In this document: one piece after another, positions 34,247 to 44,865 of the stretch
How positions within the stretch are numbered: position 1 is the stretch's first letter
Layout of the letters: each line of letters opens with the position of its first letter
The notes under the pieces: generated by a model
Databases searched by the model: none
What the model was told of the DNA's origin: nothing
The model's input: the letters and a program-made list of their open reading frames with translations, nothing else
From: Mucidula mucida
Lineage: Eukaryota; Basidiomycota; Agaricomycetes; Agaricales; Physalacriaceae
Length of the DNA stretch: 64,000 nt
Reading direction: 5' to 3'
NCBI GenBank assembly: GCA_015501055.1
Contig: JADNYV010000073.1
Span: forward strand, 62,001 to 126,000
Translations under genes and position numbers: made by a program

Positions 34247-34789
34247 TTAAGGAGGGACATTAATGGACCGCGTGCCGGGTGTGTAGCAGAACACATCATC
34301 CAAGCGGAACGCGCACGTCGACAGCTGGCAACTGTCGCCACACCTATCAAGGAGTCAGTTCAACCTTTGTGTTAACAGAACCTGCCAGTAGTGCTTACCC
34401 TGAGCGGTCGCAGAACCCAACATTATTCGTCGCCGCCAGACAGTTCGTGTTCGGGGCGTTGAGGCAAGCGACGCCACCTTGATACACAGTGCAGGATTCT
34501 CCACAGACATTAACGGTACGTTTACTGCAGTATGTGGCCCTCGTATCATGGGCAGCGAGCGGGTTGTGACTTTTGGCAGTGTCCCCGATGAAAGTCAGTT
34601 CAGCGTCCGTCGTCGCGAGCCAATAGTCAAACTCGGCCTCGGTTATGACGATACTAGTCTTATATGTGAGATCAGCGTAAAGGTAAGAAATGAACAGTAG
34701 CAGCGCGCGTTCACAATAGGACTAGATAAAGCAACATTGAGTAAGGCGAGCGACGTAGATACGAAGGTGAAGATGTAAGAGAACTGCAT
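34247..34789 (-). CDS. Small secreted Cys-rich protein, copy 1
   Basis: Three exons encode about 140 residues. A signal peptide (MQFSYIFTFVSTSLALLNVA) is followed by SSPI, then TSIVITEAEFDYWLATTDAE. The cysteine-rich core begins ATYCSKRTVNVCGESCTVYQ and runs through ACLNAPNTNCLAATNNVGFC. The last exon contains CGDSCQLSTC and FCYTPGTRSINVPP. About ten cysteines suggest a disulfide-stabilised extracellular protein; the role is unknown. It converges on kinase-like copy 1 and shares strand with the RTA1 gene behind it. Its paralogue at 44,013-44,564 is very similar, and all introns splice in phase. The conserved dipeptide FC before YTPGTRSI marks the family. Confidence 0.82.
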
Positions 34790-35406
34790 GATCAGTTGTA
34801 CTAAATAATGCAGACGCGCACCTTGGCACGACAATCATACTGTTGAGCAGGTTCCAGACCTCACTCTATCGGTCGTCCTCCAGGCTTGGTCGGGTATCGG
34901 ACTTGTGGAGTTTCTTCTCGCGATCTGCCTGAGTATGTCGAGTTCTGGTTTGCTCTTTACGAGACCAACCATTAACCGCGGAAACGACTCAGGTGCTCGC
35001 ACTGGCCGCTGGGAACGAGATAGGGAGCGCACTTTTCAATCATCGGTACACCACACTGAACAGAGCTGGGATGTCACAGAATAGCTCTCACCATGATGGT
35101 CATGTTATAAGCACAATCACGAATAATGTGGCGCCTATCAAATCACCTGAAATCACCAAAGGAGCGACAGATGTCCTGTTGTGCTGGTCATTCTTAGTAA
35201 CCGCTCAGCTTTTATCAGTATTGTGCAGGACGGTAGGGTGCAGACCCCATTTCAAACACCGCTGTCTTCAGTTCGGTGTCCATCTACCACCATTGCCGTG
35301 TCAATAACCTTCAAGAAAGATTGTGTGGATTCTATGAAACGTCCGATCCTCACGTTGCGAGACTACTATACTGATGCCTATGAAATCCATCAGCCCAGCC
35401 TTCCTT
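34790..35406. other. Intergenic region between Cys-rich gene and RTA1 gene
   Basis: Both flanking genes are on the minus strand, so this holds the Cys-rich promoter and the RTA1 3' end. No other gene is recognised. Confidence 0.45.
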
Positions 35407-36619
35407 TCATACTGAGCCAGTGACAGACTCTGTAGCTTCCTTCAACTCTATGGCATTGACATACTTCTCTTCGCGTTTCAGAAGGACACCGGGGTGTAGT
35501 ATGTTGGAAGTATAGATGGCGAGAACGATCATGGCACCGTCCAGTACGTCTGACAGAACGTCAGCTCACGCGATATCAAAGAGGCCACGGAAGCGTACTG
35601 AAGTAGATCTCGGTCGTGATGATACGCCCAGTCCATCCGTCGATGAGCTCTATCGTGCGGTATATAGCCCTGTCAATGTTCTAATTAGCCTCCATGTCAG
35701 CCGAATGCAATAACTGAACTTGCCGAATGAACAAGCACGTCGTGCTGAACAGGAGACCAAAGCTCTGGAGTTTGAGCTTCAGAGTCCAGCTCCCCCGTAC
35801 CGCGCTCTTTCCAGATAACGGTGTGTTTGTTAAGTACCGCCAGAAGTACTCAGTAGCGCACGCGGCGTAAACGGTAATGGAAACTGGAAGACGTCCAATG
35901 AATACTCACGCCAGTGGAGAGTCAGAGAAAGGAAAGCGCACCCATCTGGAAGACGATACCACCCAGCATGATATGTCCACCAATGTCGGGGTTTGTGCCC
36001 TTGGCGACTGCCTTGGCCGCTGTTCCGCCACCAACGGCTTGTACAACGAGCGCAATGACATCACACGAGCAGAACAAGATGGTGTACCACTTTGGACTGA
36101 GACGACTGAACCCTGTTCCCAAGCGAAGAATGATGCGCTCCATTATAAGGAAATTCGCGGCGAGGAGTGGTGTAGGGGCGAGAATCGTACAAGTTAATCT
36201 GCGAGAGATGGTCAGCATCACTGGACCGCTGATAACAAGACAATGAAAAGCATACTGCATTTCGTACGGCTTAGGGTTTCCGGGTTCGTAATGGGACCAG
36301 AGCCGGGCGCCCCAACCCATGAGCTCGATGACGCCGCACAGTACAGCAGTACCCAAAAGCCAGTATCGCTTGAACGCGATGGCTTGACCAGTGTGTATTA
36401 CTGCGCCATGGTCATAAGTTCGATAGAAGTGTGGTAGAAGAAAGCATATGCACCTGTCGATAAACCAAAGAGTGCAATAAACGTAAGGGCAATTGCCTTG
36501 TCGGGGATGTAGCCGTAGAAACTTCTAATGGCCTTGGCGGCGCGTATAGATAGTGCTACGCCACATTATTAGTTCGACGCAAGGCATACGAGACAAATAG
36601 ACTTGCCTTGGAAGGCCAT
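35407..36619 (-). CDS. RTA1-like seven-helix exporter / lipid-translocating protein
   Basis: Member of the fungal RTA1/RTM1 family, plasma-membrane proteins linked in yeast to resistance to amino-sterols and other membrane-active compounds. The spliced protein shows LFGLSTVIHTGQAIAFKRYW, TAVLCGVIELMGWGARLWS and FLIMERIILRLGTGFSRLSP. Then come KWYTILFCSCDVIALVVQAV, GGGTAAKAVAKG and GGHIMLGGIVFQM. The C-terminal half has SVYRTIELIDGW, TEIYF and NVLDGAMIVLAIYTSNILHP, ending ESVTGSV. The first intron, after ATGGCCTTCCAAG, has a GC donor (AG|GCAAGT) and a GTAG acceptor. Another, GTGCAT to GCGCAG, removes a stretch that would otherwise introduce a stop. A remnant of this gene lies at 42.3 kb. The gene looks intact if the GC donor is used. 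Confidence 0.85.
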
Positions 36620-37678
36620 TGAGAGAAGGAGGAAAAGAATGCAAATGGGTGATTGATGAGTCCTGAAGCAAACATACGTGTCTTTATAGTGGGAGTTCAG
36701 CGGCCCACGGCTGCTCGTTGAGGGCCCACCGTAGGTACAGACGCATCTCCCGATGGCTTCCGACGGTTACTCGCATGATGCGAAGGTACCAGATACAAGG
36801 AACATAGTACGTCTGACGAAGGACAGAGCCAAGCGGAAATGACCTATCTGCGTATTCTTTCTACCAACCACAAAGGTCCAAGGAGGCGAGAAAGACTTGA
36901 ACTTTGGAAGTAAGAAGATCGGCGGTTGATCGCGTCTCTTTGTCATTGTTTGTCAAACCTCCCTCTCGTGTCTTCCGTGACTACTTACTAGCCATTCGAA
37001 CGCGCAACGGAGGAGCAATTACGCCCCTCTCATGGGGGCATCCGATCAATACAAAATATGCGCCAGAAGATACACTCTCATTTTCCTAAGCTGCAATTCA
37101 GCTCAAGTGCATACATGGCGTTCCTCAGTCGCGCCTCGGCTTGCTCGCTAACAGCAAAATTTGCTGAGCGCCCCACATACCACGCATGCGACACAATAGC
37201 TATAAGTTTTCCTCGCAGCTAACCAGAGACGACATATTACAGCATTTCCTGTGAGCTTCACAAGTCAGTGTGACCATCTAAAGAATAATACAGAATACCA
37301 TGATACACGTCTCTGCCTTGTCGGGGAGTACGCACGACGCCTGACTCGGAAACTATCACACCCAATGCCCATCATCTTCGCGGGGGCCACTGAAACGAAA
37401 TGAACTCGGAATACTGACATCCCGTTATCCCTCCATTGTTTATCGATATCGATGACCCCTGCAGAAGGCGATGATTGGTCCGACAATACTCTTGACTTGT
37501 GGCCACACTCTGACATTCGGTTGCGGTGGGTGTAATTACGCTCTACTTGGAATCCTATCACCGCTCTGTTGATCGTCCTCCTCCTTTTACCCCCCTCCTT
37601 TCCGTCATACAATTTCCCTTAAATCTCTCCAGCATTTGTTCGCCCCCCCACTATATTACCGCCCACTGTCGCTGGCAC
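36620..37678. other. Gene-free stretch
   Basis: It separates the minus-strand RTA1 gene and a plus-strand tiny gene. No coding family, tRNA or repeat is recognised. Confidence 0.45.
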
Positions 37679-37970
37679 ATGTACTACACGCTCTACGCCT
37701 ACCGTAATGCACGTTCACTTCTTTTGATTTCTCTCCATACAACCGCTAAACTGATGTGCCCCCCATAGGCTCTCGCCGTTTGGGCCTCAGCCGCAGTTGC
37801 TTTCGCGGGTATCGCCGTCTATCCAACGCAGTGCGTAGAACGACTGCTGAATATCTCTCTTCATCTGACAATGAAATGGCAGAAGGAAACCCCCCTTATC
37901 GGTCGCGGCGTTCCCCTTACAGGAACTAAGAGCGAGACCACTGTCCACCTACTTCGAAATCATACCATGA
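37679..37970 (+). CDS. Tiny intron-containing gene, MYYTL family, copy 2
   Basis: A paralogue of 27,589-27,874. Exon 1 (37,679-37,708) encodes MYYTLYAYRN. Exon 2 from 37,769 encodes ALAVWASAAVAFAGIAVYP, a single membrane-helix-like segment. Homology puts the exon 1 boundary at AAT|GCACGT, a GC donor where copy 1 has GT. The end of exon 2 is uncertain. A donor at GTGCGT gives a tail ending STYFEIIP at 37,970. A donor six bases later (GTAGAA) gives KETPLIGRGVPLTGTKSETT and a stop near 38,000. The second option resembles copy 1 in one frame. No function is known; a small membrane protein is the likeliest product. Confidence 0.5.
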
Positions 37971-38177
37971 ACAGAGCCACATAATTTTCGTCTTGAAAAT
38001 CATTGGCCAAACGGGACCATGATACCACAATAGTCTCTGCCAGACAATATAAATCCATGGAAACGTAGTTGCTCATACCTAAGAAAGTATGTAACTACTA
38101 CCGGTATGAATGTAATTGTCCAGCAGCATGTGGTCTAAAAGGTGAGTAGCAATAGTATGTATATCGGTAACAGAAAA

Positions 38178-40126
38178 CTATAGGAACGCAACAGCAGCGA
38201 TCAATCCAGCGATTGACATGGTCATCAACGCAGGTACGTGAATCACGGCAGCACGAGAGCTCGAGTTGTCGGAATCCGCACCGCTGGTGCTACCACTGCT
38301 GCTCCCATCGCTTGAGTTGGTCGAACTCTCAGTAAAGGGGAAAGAGGTATTGGTGTTAGTCTCGCGGTATAGGTCAGTCGTGGGTATTTTGTTGCACTGT
38401 CCGATAGGCTGCAGCTGTTGAAAGAGAATGTCGTTAGTAGGGACGTAGACGAGACTAAAGAAGGAAACGAACAGTAAACGCAGGGTTGTGGTTTTGTGCA
38501 GTCTCCAAGTTGTAACCAATAGCTAGATCGACGGTGATTTCGTACAGATCGTGTTCAAGGACGATAAACCTGACAAAGTCAAAACAAAGAAACTCAACGA
38601 ATGGGATCAACGAACCCAGTGTCGATTGTAGTCGCATTGCCGATCAGGTTGTTGAAAGTCTGAACACATTGTGCACCGGAAGCTGTGCCGCCAGCGACGT
38701 TCCAATCTACGGAAAGACTATCAGTGAACTATCGGGAACAAGCATGCATGCAAACAAACCGTTCGTGTCAAAGGCAACATTGTTGGCGACAGTCCAGATG
38801 ATAGGTACAAGTCCCATCGCAAGGGAGATCGCACGAACACGGTCATCTGCAAGGTTGGTCAGAGAACTCTCTGAGATCGAGAGTGTCATAACGCACCAAT
38901 ATCACCATACGGAGGACGCATTGTGGTCGGTGTGACACCAAGGACGTCCTTGATAGCCTTGCGCGTCCATCCCAACTCGGCGACAATTTGCTCGTTCGTC
39001 AGTTTGGTGAGAGCCTAGCAGAAATGAGGTGCTAAACCTGAGTCATCTCGGATCAACACGTACAGGGTGAGCCCAAGTATGAACGCTAATCTCATGGCCG
39101 GCCATGTACTCCTGGCGAAGCATGTCGGGATATGAGATGACGCGGGAGCCGACGACGAAGAACGTGGCACTAATATCTTTCTCTTCCAGGTAGTTGAGGA
39201 GTTTACTGCGGGTGCAATCAGTAACTAACACACTTCCGAGTATTCGGACAAGCTAACCCAGCTGCGCGAAGAGGCTGATTAGCACGCAGTCGGGGGAAGA
39301 TAACGGGGACGACTTACTATAGGGACTTGGTCCATCATCGAAGCTGCGTGGATGGAAATTGATCAGGATGACAGATGAGTGACTGGCGGCATGGAGCGTA
39401 CCTGACACCCCATGTGAGCTTGTCTGGGCACACTGTGATGTCGGTATCCCGAGTGTGATGACCGCACGTCCACCAACCACGGTTTGCAGCGTCTGAAGAG
39501 AACTCGGGATCGCTTGCGCAAGAACCATCTATGGTCGGTTCGAGATCGGGAATGTCAACGCCATCAAGCTCCTTCATCCACTCTGTAACTTCGTCGGAAT
39601 CTACGCGACATGCGTTGGAAAATTCTGTATAAAGTTGAAGGCTGAAACGAACCGGTAGGTGGAGTCTTGTCCATGGTAGGCCATACATTCTGGGAGTAAG
39701 TGACTACCAGATCATTAAGACTCCCCATTTTTACAACGATTGGAAGAGCTTACAAGCGGGGAGCGCAGGCGCATCAGATAACCCAGAAATGGTCGGGGTG
39801 GTGCCCTCAGAGAAGGTCGCCGTGGGTGAAAACGTTGTACCTGTCGACATGCCAAAGGTGAGGGCGCTTAATGCCGGTACGTCCGACACTGCCGCAGTAG
39901 CTGTGGCGACGCCTGAGGACACTGCTACAGACACAACGGACCCGCCAGTAGCGCCTGCTGTAGCGGTGGTAGCAGTAGTCCCAGATGCCGTTGTGGTCGT
40001 GCCGGCCGCCGCAGAGCCCGAAGAGCTGGTAGCCTGTCGTTTATGGATGTGGTTAGGATTGATGCCATGAGCGTGAGCAGTCGTTGCAGCCAAGACAAGC
40101 GCCGCGAAGGATGGTAAGAACATCAT
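38178..40126 (-). CDS. Chitin deacetylase, secreted and GPI-anchored (carbohydrate esterase 4)
   Basis: A metal-dependent polysaccharide deacetylase that converts chitin to chitosan in the cell wall. The signal peptide MMFLPSFAALVLAATTAHAH is followed by a threonine/alanine/serine-rich linker. Later exons carry NRGWWTCGHHTRDTDITVCP and then the CE4 motifs. Motif 1 is FDDGPSPYS (about 39,320-39,345). Motif 2 is HEISVHTWAHP, with the metal-binding HTxxH. Motif 3 is RPPYGDIDDRVRAI. LNYLEEKDISATFFVVGSRV lies between. The C-terminal region has a serine-rich stalk and a hydrophobic tail (ALMTMSIAGLIAAVAFL) typical of GPI attachment. About nine short introns are present. The first ATG of the MM pair is used; either gives a good signal peptide. 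All catalytic residues are present. Confidence 0.92.
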
Positions 40127-40720
40127 GACGGGGGGACAAAGGAGTGTAGGAGGCTCAGCTGAGCGAAGTGGTCGTCGTGTGATGGAGAAAAAGAAGAAGG
40201 GGGGGTATGTGATTTTCAATCATCATCTCGGCAGGCAGTGGAGTTGACCCACGATATAAATAAACAGTACTATGGCTATAAATACTCTTGACCGGAAAGC
40301 AGCCCGAAGGTGCGCATCGTGTTCAAAATGTTCTTCAAAATCTGCTCATTGGGCAGTCTGGAAAGGGACTTGGATGATTGTGTGGCGCATTTCTAGGACA
40401 TCGTTGAAGAATCCTTGTCATTCCAAAGCGGTGCGACCAAGGCATGGACGATACAAGCTGATTCACGCGTTGCTATGGGGAGATTGCAGAAAATTGGAGT
40501 CTGATGGAAGAATAATACAGTCAGCGTAGCCATGCTTCAGAAACATGTTCACTTTCCTCATGTGTGAGCGTCGTAGAACGTTGTCACCCATCAAGGAAAC
40601 CGCCGCGTCTGCCTGGACGGATTTGGGCATCAACGCCACGTGCTATGCAAATCACTTGTTTGTTCTGGTTTACTGACAGCTTGACTCTGCTCATCGTCGT
40701 CCACAGCGGCGCGCTCAGCC
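40127..40720. other. Divergent intergenic region
   Basis: The promoter region of the chitin deacetylase (TATTTATATCG on its strand, about 40,250-40,262) and of the zinc-finger gene. No gene is seen inside. Confidence 0.45.
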
Positions 40721-41978
40721 ATGTCCCGCTTCATGTCGCCATCGCCGCCCGCCCCTGCGCCGCTCCTCGCGCCTCGGCCGTATCGCACAGCGCAGTTTCC
40801 CGGCTTCGATGCCCCACCTCCGTTCGCGGAGCCATCACGCCCACCGAGACTAGGCGCTAATTCTCGCCTACTGTCGAGCTCGCCGGAACCCGAACCGCCC
40901 AACGACGCCTCGCCCGCCATTCTAGACGACTCGGAATCATCTGATGAAGAGATTTCCGAAGAGGCCTCGTCCCAGAACGCATCGAACAAGGACGAGGAAA
41001 CCGCGACTTGTCTGTGGGGCGACTGTGGCAAGGTCTTTACCCAGCTAGCATCGCTCATTGAGCATATACACACCGGTGAGCACCGCGTGGGCCGTGTGAA
41101 GCGCGTTATTGATATAACGTAGAGCACGTCGGTGTCAACAAATCAAATTACTATTGTGATTGGTCAACGTGCACTCGGCGCGGCATACCCCAGACGTCGC
41201 GATTCGCGCTGACTTCCCATCTACGTTCGCACACAAAAGAAAAGCCATTCGTCTGTCCATTACCAGGTGAACAAATACATGTTTTCGTAACACGTTTAAT
41301 TAAACTTGTACAGAATGCGACAAGTCATTTACACGCTCCGACGCTCTGGCCAAGCATCTGCGCCACCAGCACAACAAATCACCACCGGCACCAGGCCGCG
41401 GTGGTTCTCGCAAACGCAAACGATTACCTGGCGACATTGAAGTCACCGCCATACCTTCCACCCGATCCCTCACCCCCACCCTTAGCACGTTTGCCTTCAA
41501 CGTTAATCCCGAAGGAGAAGTCATGGACTTTAATAGCGCTGCTGCACCCCGTGACCCCTTCATCCATGTCCGCGCAGGTAGCAGCACGCGATCGCCTTCA
41601 CCACTTCGACGGCAGCCCCACGAAGACGATGAGGGCTACAATTCCTCCTCCTCTACCCCAGATGTCATCCCACAGCATCTGCTACAAATGTACGACCCCG
41701 TATCGGGCAAGATACAGGGCCGCTCGCAGCATCAGGTCATGTACCTTCTTATGAAGGCCAAGTACCGGTATGTTCAAGAACAGCATGACCTGCTGATGGA
41801 GGAGTTGCGAATAGCCAAGGCCCAGCTCCAGAGGGAGAAGGAGGCAAAGGAGATTGCGGTGGACCGTGTGCTTTTGGGGCTGTATGGTGCCAAGGCGGAG
41901 CCACTCGTTGTCCCGATACCCTCTCCTCAGGCGCCCCCCGTACCTCCCGAGCTGAATGGCAAGGCAAAGGCGTCGTAA
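40721..41978 (+). CDS. C2H2 zinc-finger protein, possibly Iec1-like (INO80 complex)
   Basis: A proline-rich N-terminus and an acidic serine-rich stretch (DDSESSDEEISEEASS) precede three zinc fingers spread over three exons. Finger 1 is CLWGDCGKVFTQLASLIEH. Finger 2 follows the first intron as YYCDWSTCTRRG with ALTSHLRSHT. Finger 3 follows the second intron as ECDKSFTRSDALAKHLRQQH. After a basic patch (GSRKRKRLPGD) the C-terminal part has a helix-rich region (QVMYLLMKAKYRYVQEQHDL) that probably forms a coiled coil, ending LNGKAKAS. The finger arrangement plus this KAKYRYV helix resembles fungal Iec1-type INO80-associated proteins. A generic transcription factor is the alternative. Splicing is clean in both introns. 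Confidence 0.8.
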
Positions 41979-42327
41979 TCTCGTGTATTATTGTGTTGTA
42001 TTTTGCTATCGATTAATGTATTATTCTTTAATGGTCACTGACTTGTGAAGTACAGGAAGTGTACTGTAATGTCTCTTTTAAGAAGAAACGGTGCGTGACT
42101 GAGGAACGAGGGATGTAGAGCAATTAGAACGACACTGTATCCTCCAGCACATAAGTTGTACCGATCGGATCTGCCCCCATGAGAAGGGCATGATTCGTGG
42201 CGTTTTCGTTTTATTTTACGGATGGGTGAGGTTTCTTTTCTGAATCTCCTGTTCTCTTATTGATTCGAGGTCTTTCCAAGCTGTTTGAGCGACTGAATAC
42301 CTCTCTAGAGCGTTTGTCGATGTCGAC
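41979..42327. other. 3' flank of the zinc-finger gene
   Basis: No gene is seen. It marks the edge of the inverted duplicate that starts with an RTA1 remnant. Confidence 0.4.
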
Positions 42328-42470
42328 ACGACTGTATGTAATATGATAGAGCTCATCGACAGTCTGGCCGTCGGTCGAGATCTACTATAGTACGTTTCCA
42401 GCTCTCTCTCTTGTTGCCGTCGAGGTAATGATCCGTCAGACCATGGCCGTTCTCGCCATCTCTGATGGCA
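42328..42470 (+). pseudogene. RTA1 gene remnant
   Basis: ATGATAGAGCTCATCGAC, GTCGAGATCTACT and CATGGCCGTTCTCGCCATCT match in order the coding strand of the RTA1 gene near its 3' end. Those segments encode TIELIDG, TEIYF and MIVLAIY. The intron between the last two is recognisable. The rest of the gene is lost. Orientation is opposite to the intact RTA1 gene, consistent with an inverted duplicate. Confidence 0.65.
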
Positions 42471-42854
42471 TTAGGGCGTGACTAAAGACGAAGCATTATC
42501 GCCATGTCTGGATATCCGACTGGGCCGATACGAGAGGGCAATCTTTGACCTACAAGACAAACTCTGTCGCCGTCATCTCCAATGTTCTGGGACTGAGCCA
42601 ACGTTCTCGATGACCGGATGAACTAGACGCGATTGAAGAACGGACGATCTTGAAGCCTGATAAGCTCTCAATGGCGGGCGTTCTACTGAAGAGCAGACCG
42701 GAACTCTGCAGGCTCAAGTAGACATAAAGATGAACCGCCGCAGGTAATTGATCCTGGAGCATGCTCCAAGGACAGAGTGAGCGTTACTGTCTGCACCTGC
42801 CTAACAGTATAAGTACCGCGTCAAGGTGCGCGTCTGCATTCAGTACAACTTATC
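42471..42854. other. Spacer within the inverted duplicate
   Basis: Nothing recognisable is present. It corresponds in position to the gap between the RTA1 and Cys-rich genes in the first copy of the module. Confidence 0.35.
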
Positions 42855-43104
42855 ATGCAGTTCTCTTACTCACCTCAGTATCTGCGGCGTTCACATCGCT
42901 CTACGTTGTTTCGTCTAGTCCCGTCGTGAGCGCGCTCGCTGCTATGCTACTCTTTTAATTTTACCTTTACGCTGATCTCAAAAACTTTGACCGACTCCCG
43001 TATACTAGTTGTGCCACAGTTTCAACCAATTTCTACGTGCGGTGTTCGCCTGAATGGTGAATTTTGCTACTACACGCCCGGAACGCGATCCATTTTGGTT
43101 TCTG
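42855..43104 (+). pseudogene. Cys-rich protein gene lacking its middle exon
   Basis: The signal-peptide exon starts MQFSYS at 42,855 but is out of frame with the rest; another frame reads VSAAFTSLYVVSSSPV as in the intact copies. The next recognisable piece is the last exon at about 43,012-43,104, with STCGVRLNGEFCYYTPGTRS. The middle exon, with the EFDYW and CTVYQGG regions, is absent. It lies about 900 bases before an intact copy in the same orientation. Confidence 0.75.
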
Positions 43105-44012
43105 GAAATCTAACGTGTGTTATCAATGTTTTCCGATCTTACACCCGTTTTTTCAAGCTCGACCCAGAACGGCGTCCGAATGGACGTTCACAATGTATAC
43201 TCAGTAGCGCCTGTCTTCATCCACTGCCGTCAACTGACTGTATCGTCTCGGGCAAATGATTATCAATCATATCAGCTCGCAGTCACAAAGGCTCTTCGAG
43301 GCTGGCAATACAAGGACTCTTCACAATCGAACACGTATTGCATTCGCCTATTCCCAACTAGGTAAGGCAAATGGAAGGCAGTCCAATTGACAGACTGTAG
43401 GGTGGGTCCGATGGCTTGAGACGTATGGACTAACCTTTGGTACACTCGAATTCTGACTGGGATGTGCAGAGTAGACACCTCGAGAAGGAAGCCATCTTCG
43501 TTCTCCATTCATTCGCTTGTGGGTCGCGTTATGGGATCGGGTGGGTCAGGACTTCGTCGCAATTCTTACTCCAGAAAGAAACTCCAATCGGAGATTACAG
43601 TAAAGTTTATGACTTTCCTTGGGTGTAAATTGAAAACGCAGTGATAGGCAATGACCTCGACGAAGATTACTTCCGGCTCGTCCCATCATGAAAAAACCCA
43701 TCTTCGAAAGATGAAGGTGGACTCGATCTGCGGTGTACTAAACGGATATTCCGCATGAATGAGGAGCGTTCTTCCGCTTTGGTCCTAGTGGTGAGCCGTC
43801 ATCAACGGGCTGGGCAATCCTTCTACCATTTTCTCCACCGCAGAGGGACGATATTGGCAAAGTATACACCAGAACCAGAGTCTTCAGTCGGTCTTGATGT
43901 GAGACCGAGCTTGGAAACGCATGGTGCTCCAGCGACGTCTAGATTTCTATGAACCTGGCCAGCAGTATATATTACAACACTCACCTCCCCATCCAACCCA
44001 GTTCCGCTCATC
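43105..44012. other. Gene-free stretch with module flank
   Basis: The start resembles the sequence after the stop codon of the intact Cys-rich genes (GAACGGCGTCCGAATGG against GAACGACGTCCGGATGG). The end is the promoter of the next gene, with AGTATATATTAC at about 43,964, about 50 bases before the ATG. No gene is seen between. Confidence 0.5.
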
Positions 44013-44564
44013 ATGCAGTTCTCTTCCAAGTTTGCCTTCGTCTTCGCAGCTCTCGCGTCGCTGCACGTCGTTTCGTCTAGTCCCGTCGTGAGCGCACCCT
44101 GCTACTCTTTATGTCCTACCTTTATGCTGCTCCTCTACACCAGACAAGCATTGTCATGACCGATGCCGAGTTTGATTACTGGCTCGCGACGACGGACGCT
44201 GAACTGACTTTCATCGGGGACGCTGCCAAAAGTCACTTGAACCCGCTCGCTAAACGCGAGGCGCAGGATACGAGGGTCACGTACTGCAGTAAACGGACCT
44301 TTAATGTCTGTGGTGGATCCTGCACGGTGTACCAAGGTGGCGCCGCTTGCCTCAATGCCCCGGGCACGAACTGTCTGGCGGCGACGAATAATGTTGGGTT
44401 CTGCGACCGCGCAGGGTAAGCACCATGTCCTACTCGTGCAGACCTTGGACTGACACCTTGATAGTTGCGGCCACAGTTGCAACCAGCTGTCGACGTGCGG
44501 CGTCCGCCTGGATAACGGGTTCTGCTACACGCCCGGCACGCGATCCATTAATGTTCCTCCCTAA
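44013..44564 (+). CDS. Small secreted Cys-rich protein, copy 2
   Basis: Three exons. MQFSSKFAFVFAALASLHVV is a clear signal peptide. After SSPV comes TSIVMTDAEFDYWLATTDAE, then a KRE site (LAKREAQDTR) that could be cut by a Kex2-like protease. The core has YCSKRTFNVCGGSCTVYQGG and ACLNAPGTNCLAATNNVGFC. The last exon encodes CGHSCNQLSTCGVRLDNGFC and ends YTPGTRSINVPP. The exon joins are PV|TS and AG|C. It is nearly identical in plan to the gene at 34,247-34,789 and converges on kinase-like copy 2. The KRE site is missing from copy 1, where the region is shorter. The function is unknown. Confidence 0.85.
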
Positions 44565-44865
44565 GAAGAAAAAGTTCAACGTGCGTTATCGGCGAAGCTT
44601 TCTAAGCCTGGGGCTGTTGACGTTTAGTATAGAACGACGTCCGGATGGGCTTGCAGTTCCAAATTATGTCTTTGTACTAGGTAGTTTTGTCGTACTTAGC
44701 TCAACTTAGTTGTATCGAGTTTGTTTCAACCATCCTTTGATTTTGAGATCCAAGTCGTTCGTGAGCGTCGAGGTTGTAAGCAAACAAATAAAGCTTTGAT
44801 ATGGGATTGATTGACCGTTTTACATCGTACAAGGATCTGCAAGATTTGAGCCTACCAGCAAACAG
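44565..44865. other. Convergent spacer between Cys-rich copy 2 and kinase-like copy 2
   Basis: Only 3' flanks are present. The same spacer occurs, diverged, between the first pair (33,992-34,246) and after kinase-like copy 3. Confidence 0.5.

Noticed and set aside
35407..36619. RTA1 plus Cys-rich plus kinase-like genes as a secondary-metabolite cluster
   Set aside because: No core biosynthetic enzyme (polyketide synthase, peptide synthetase, terpene cyclase) is present in the window.
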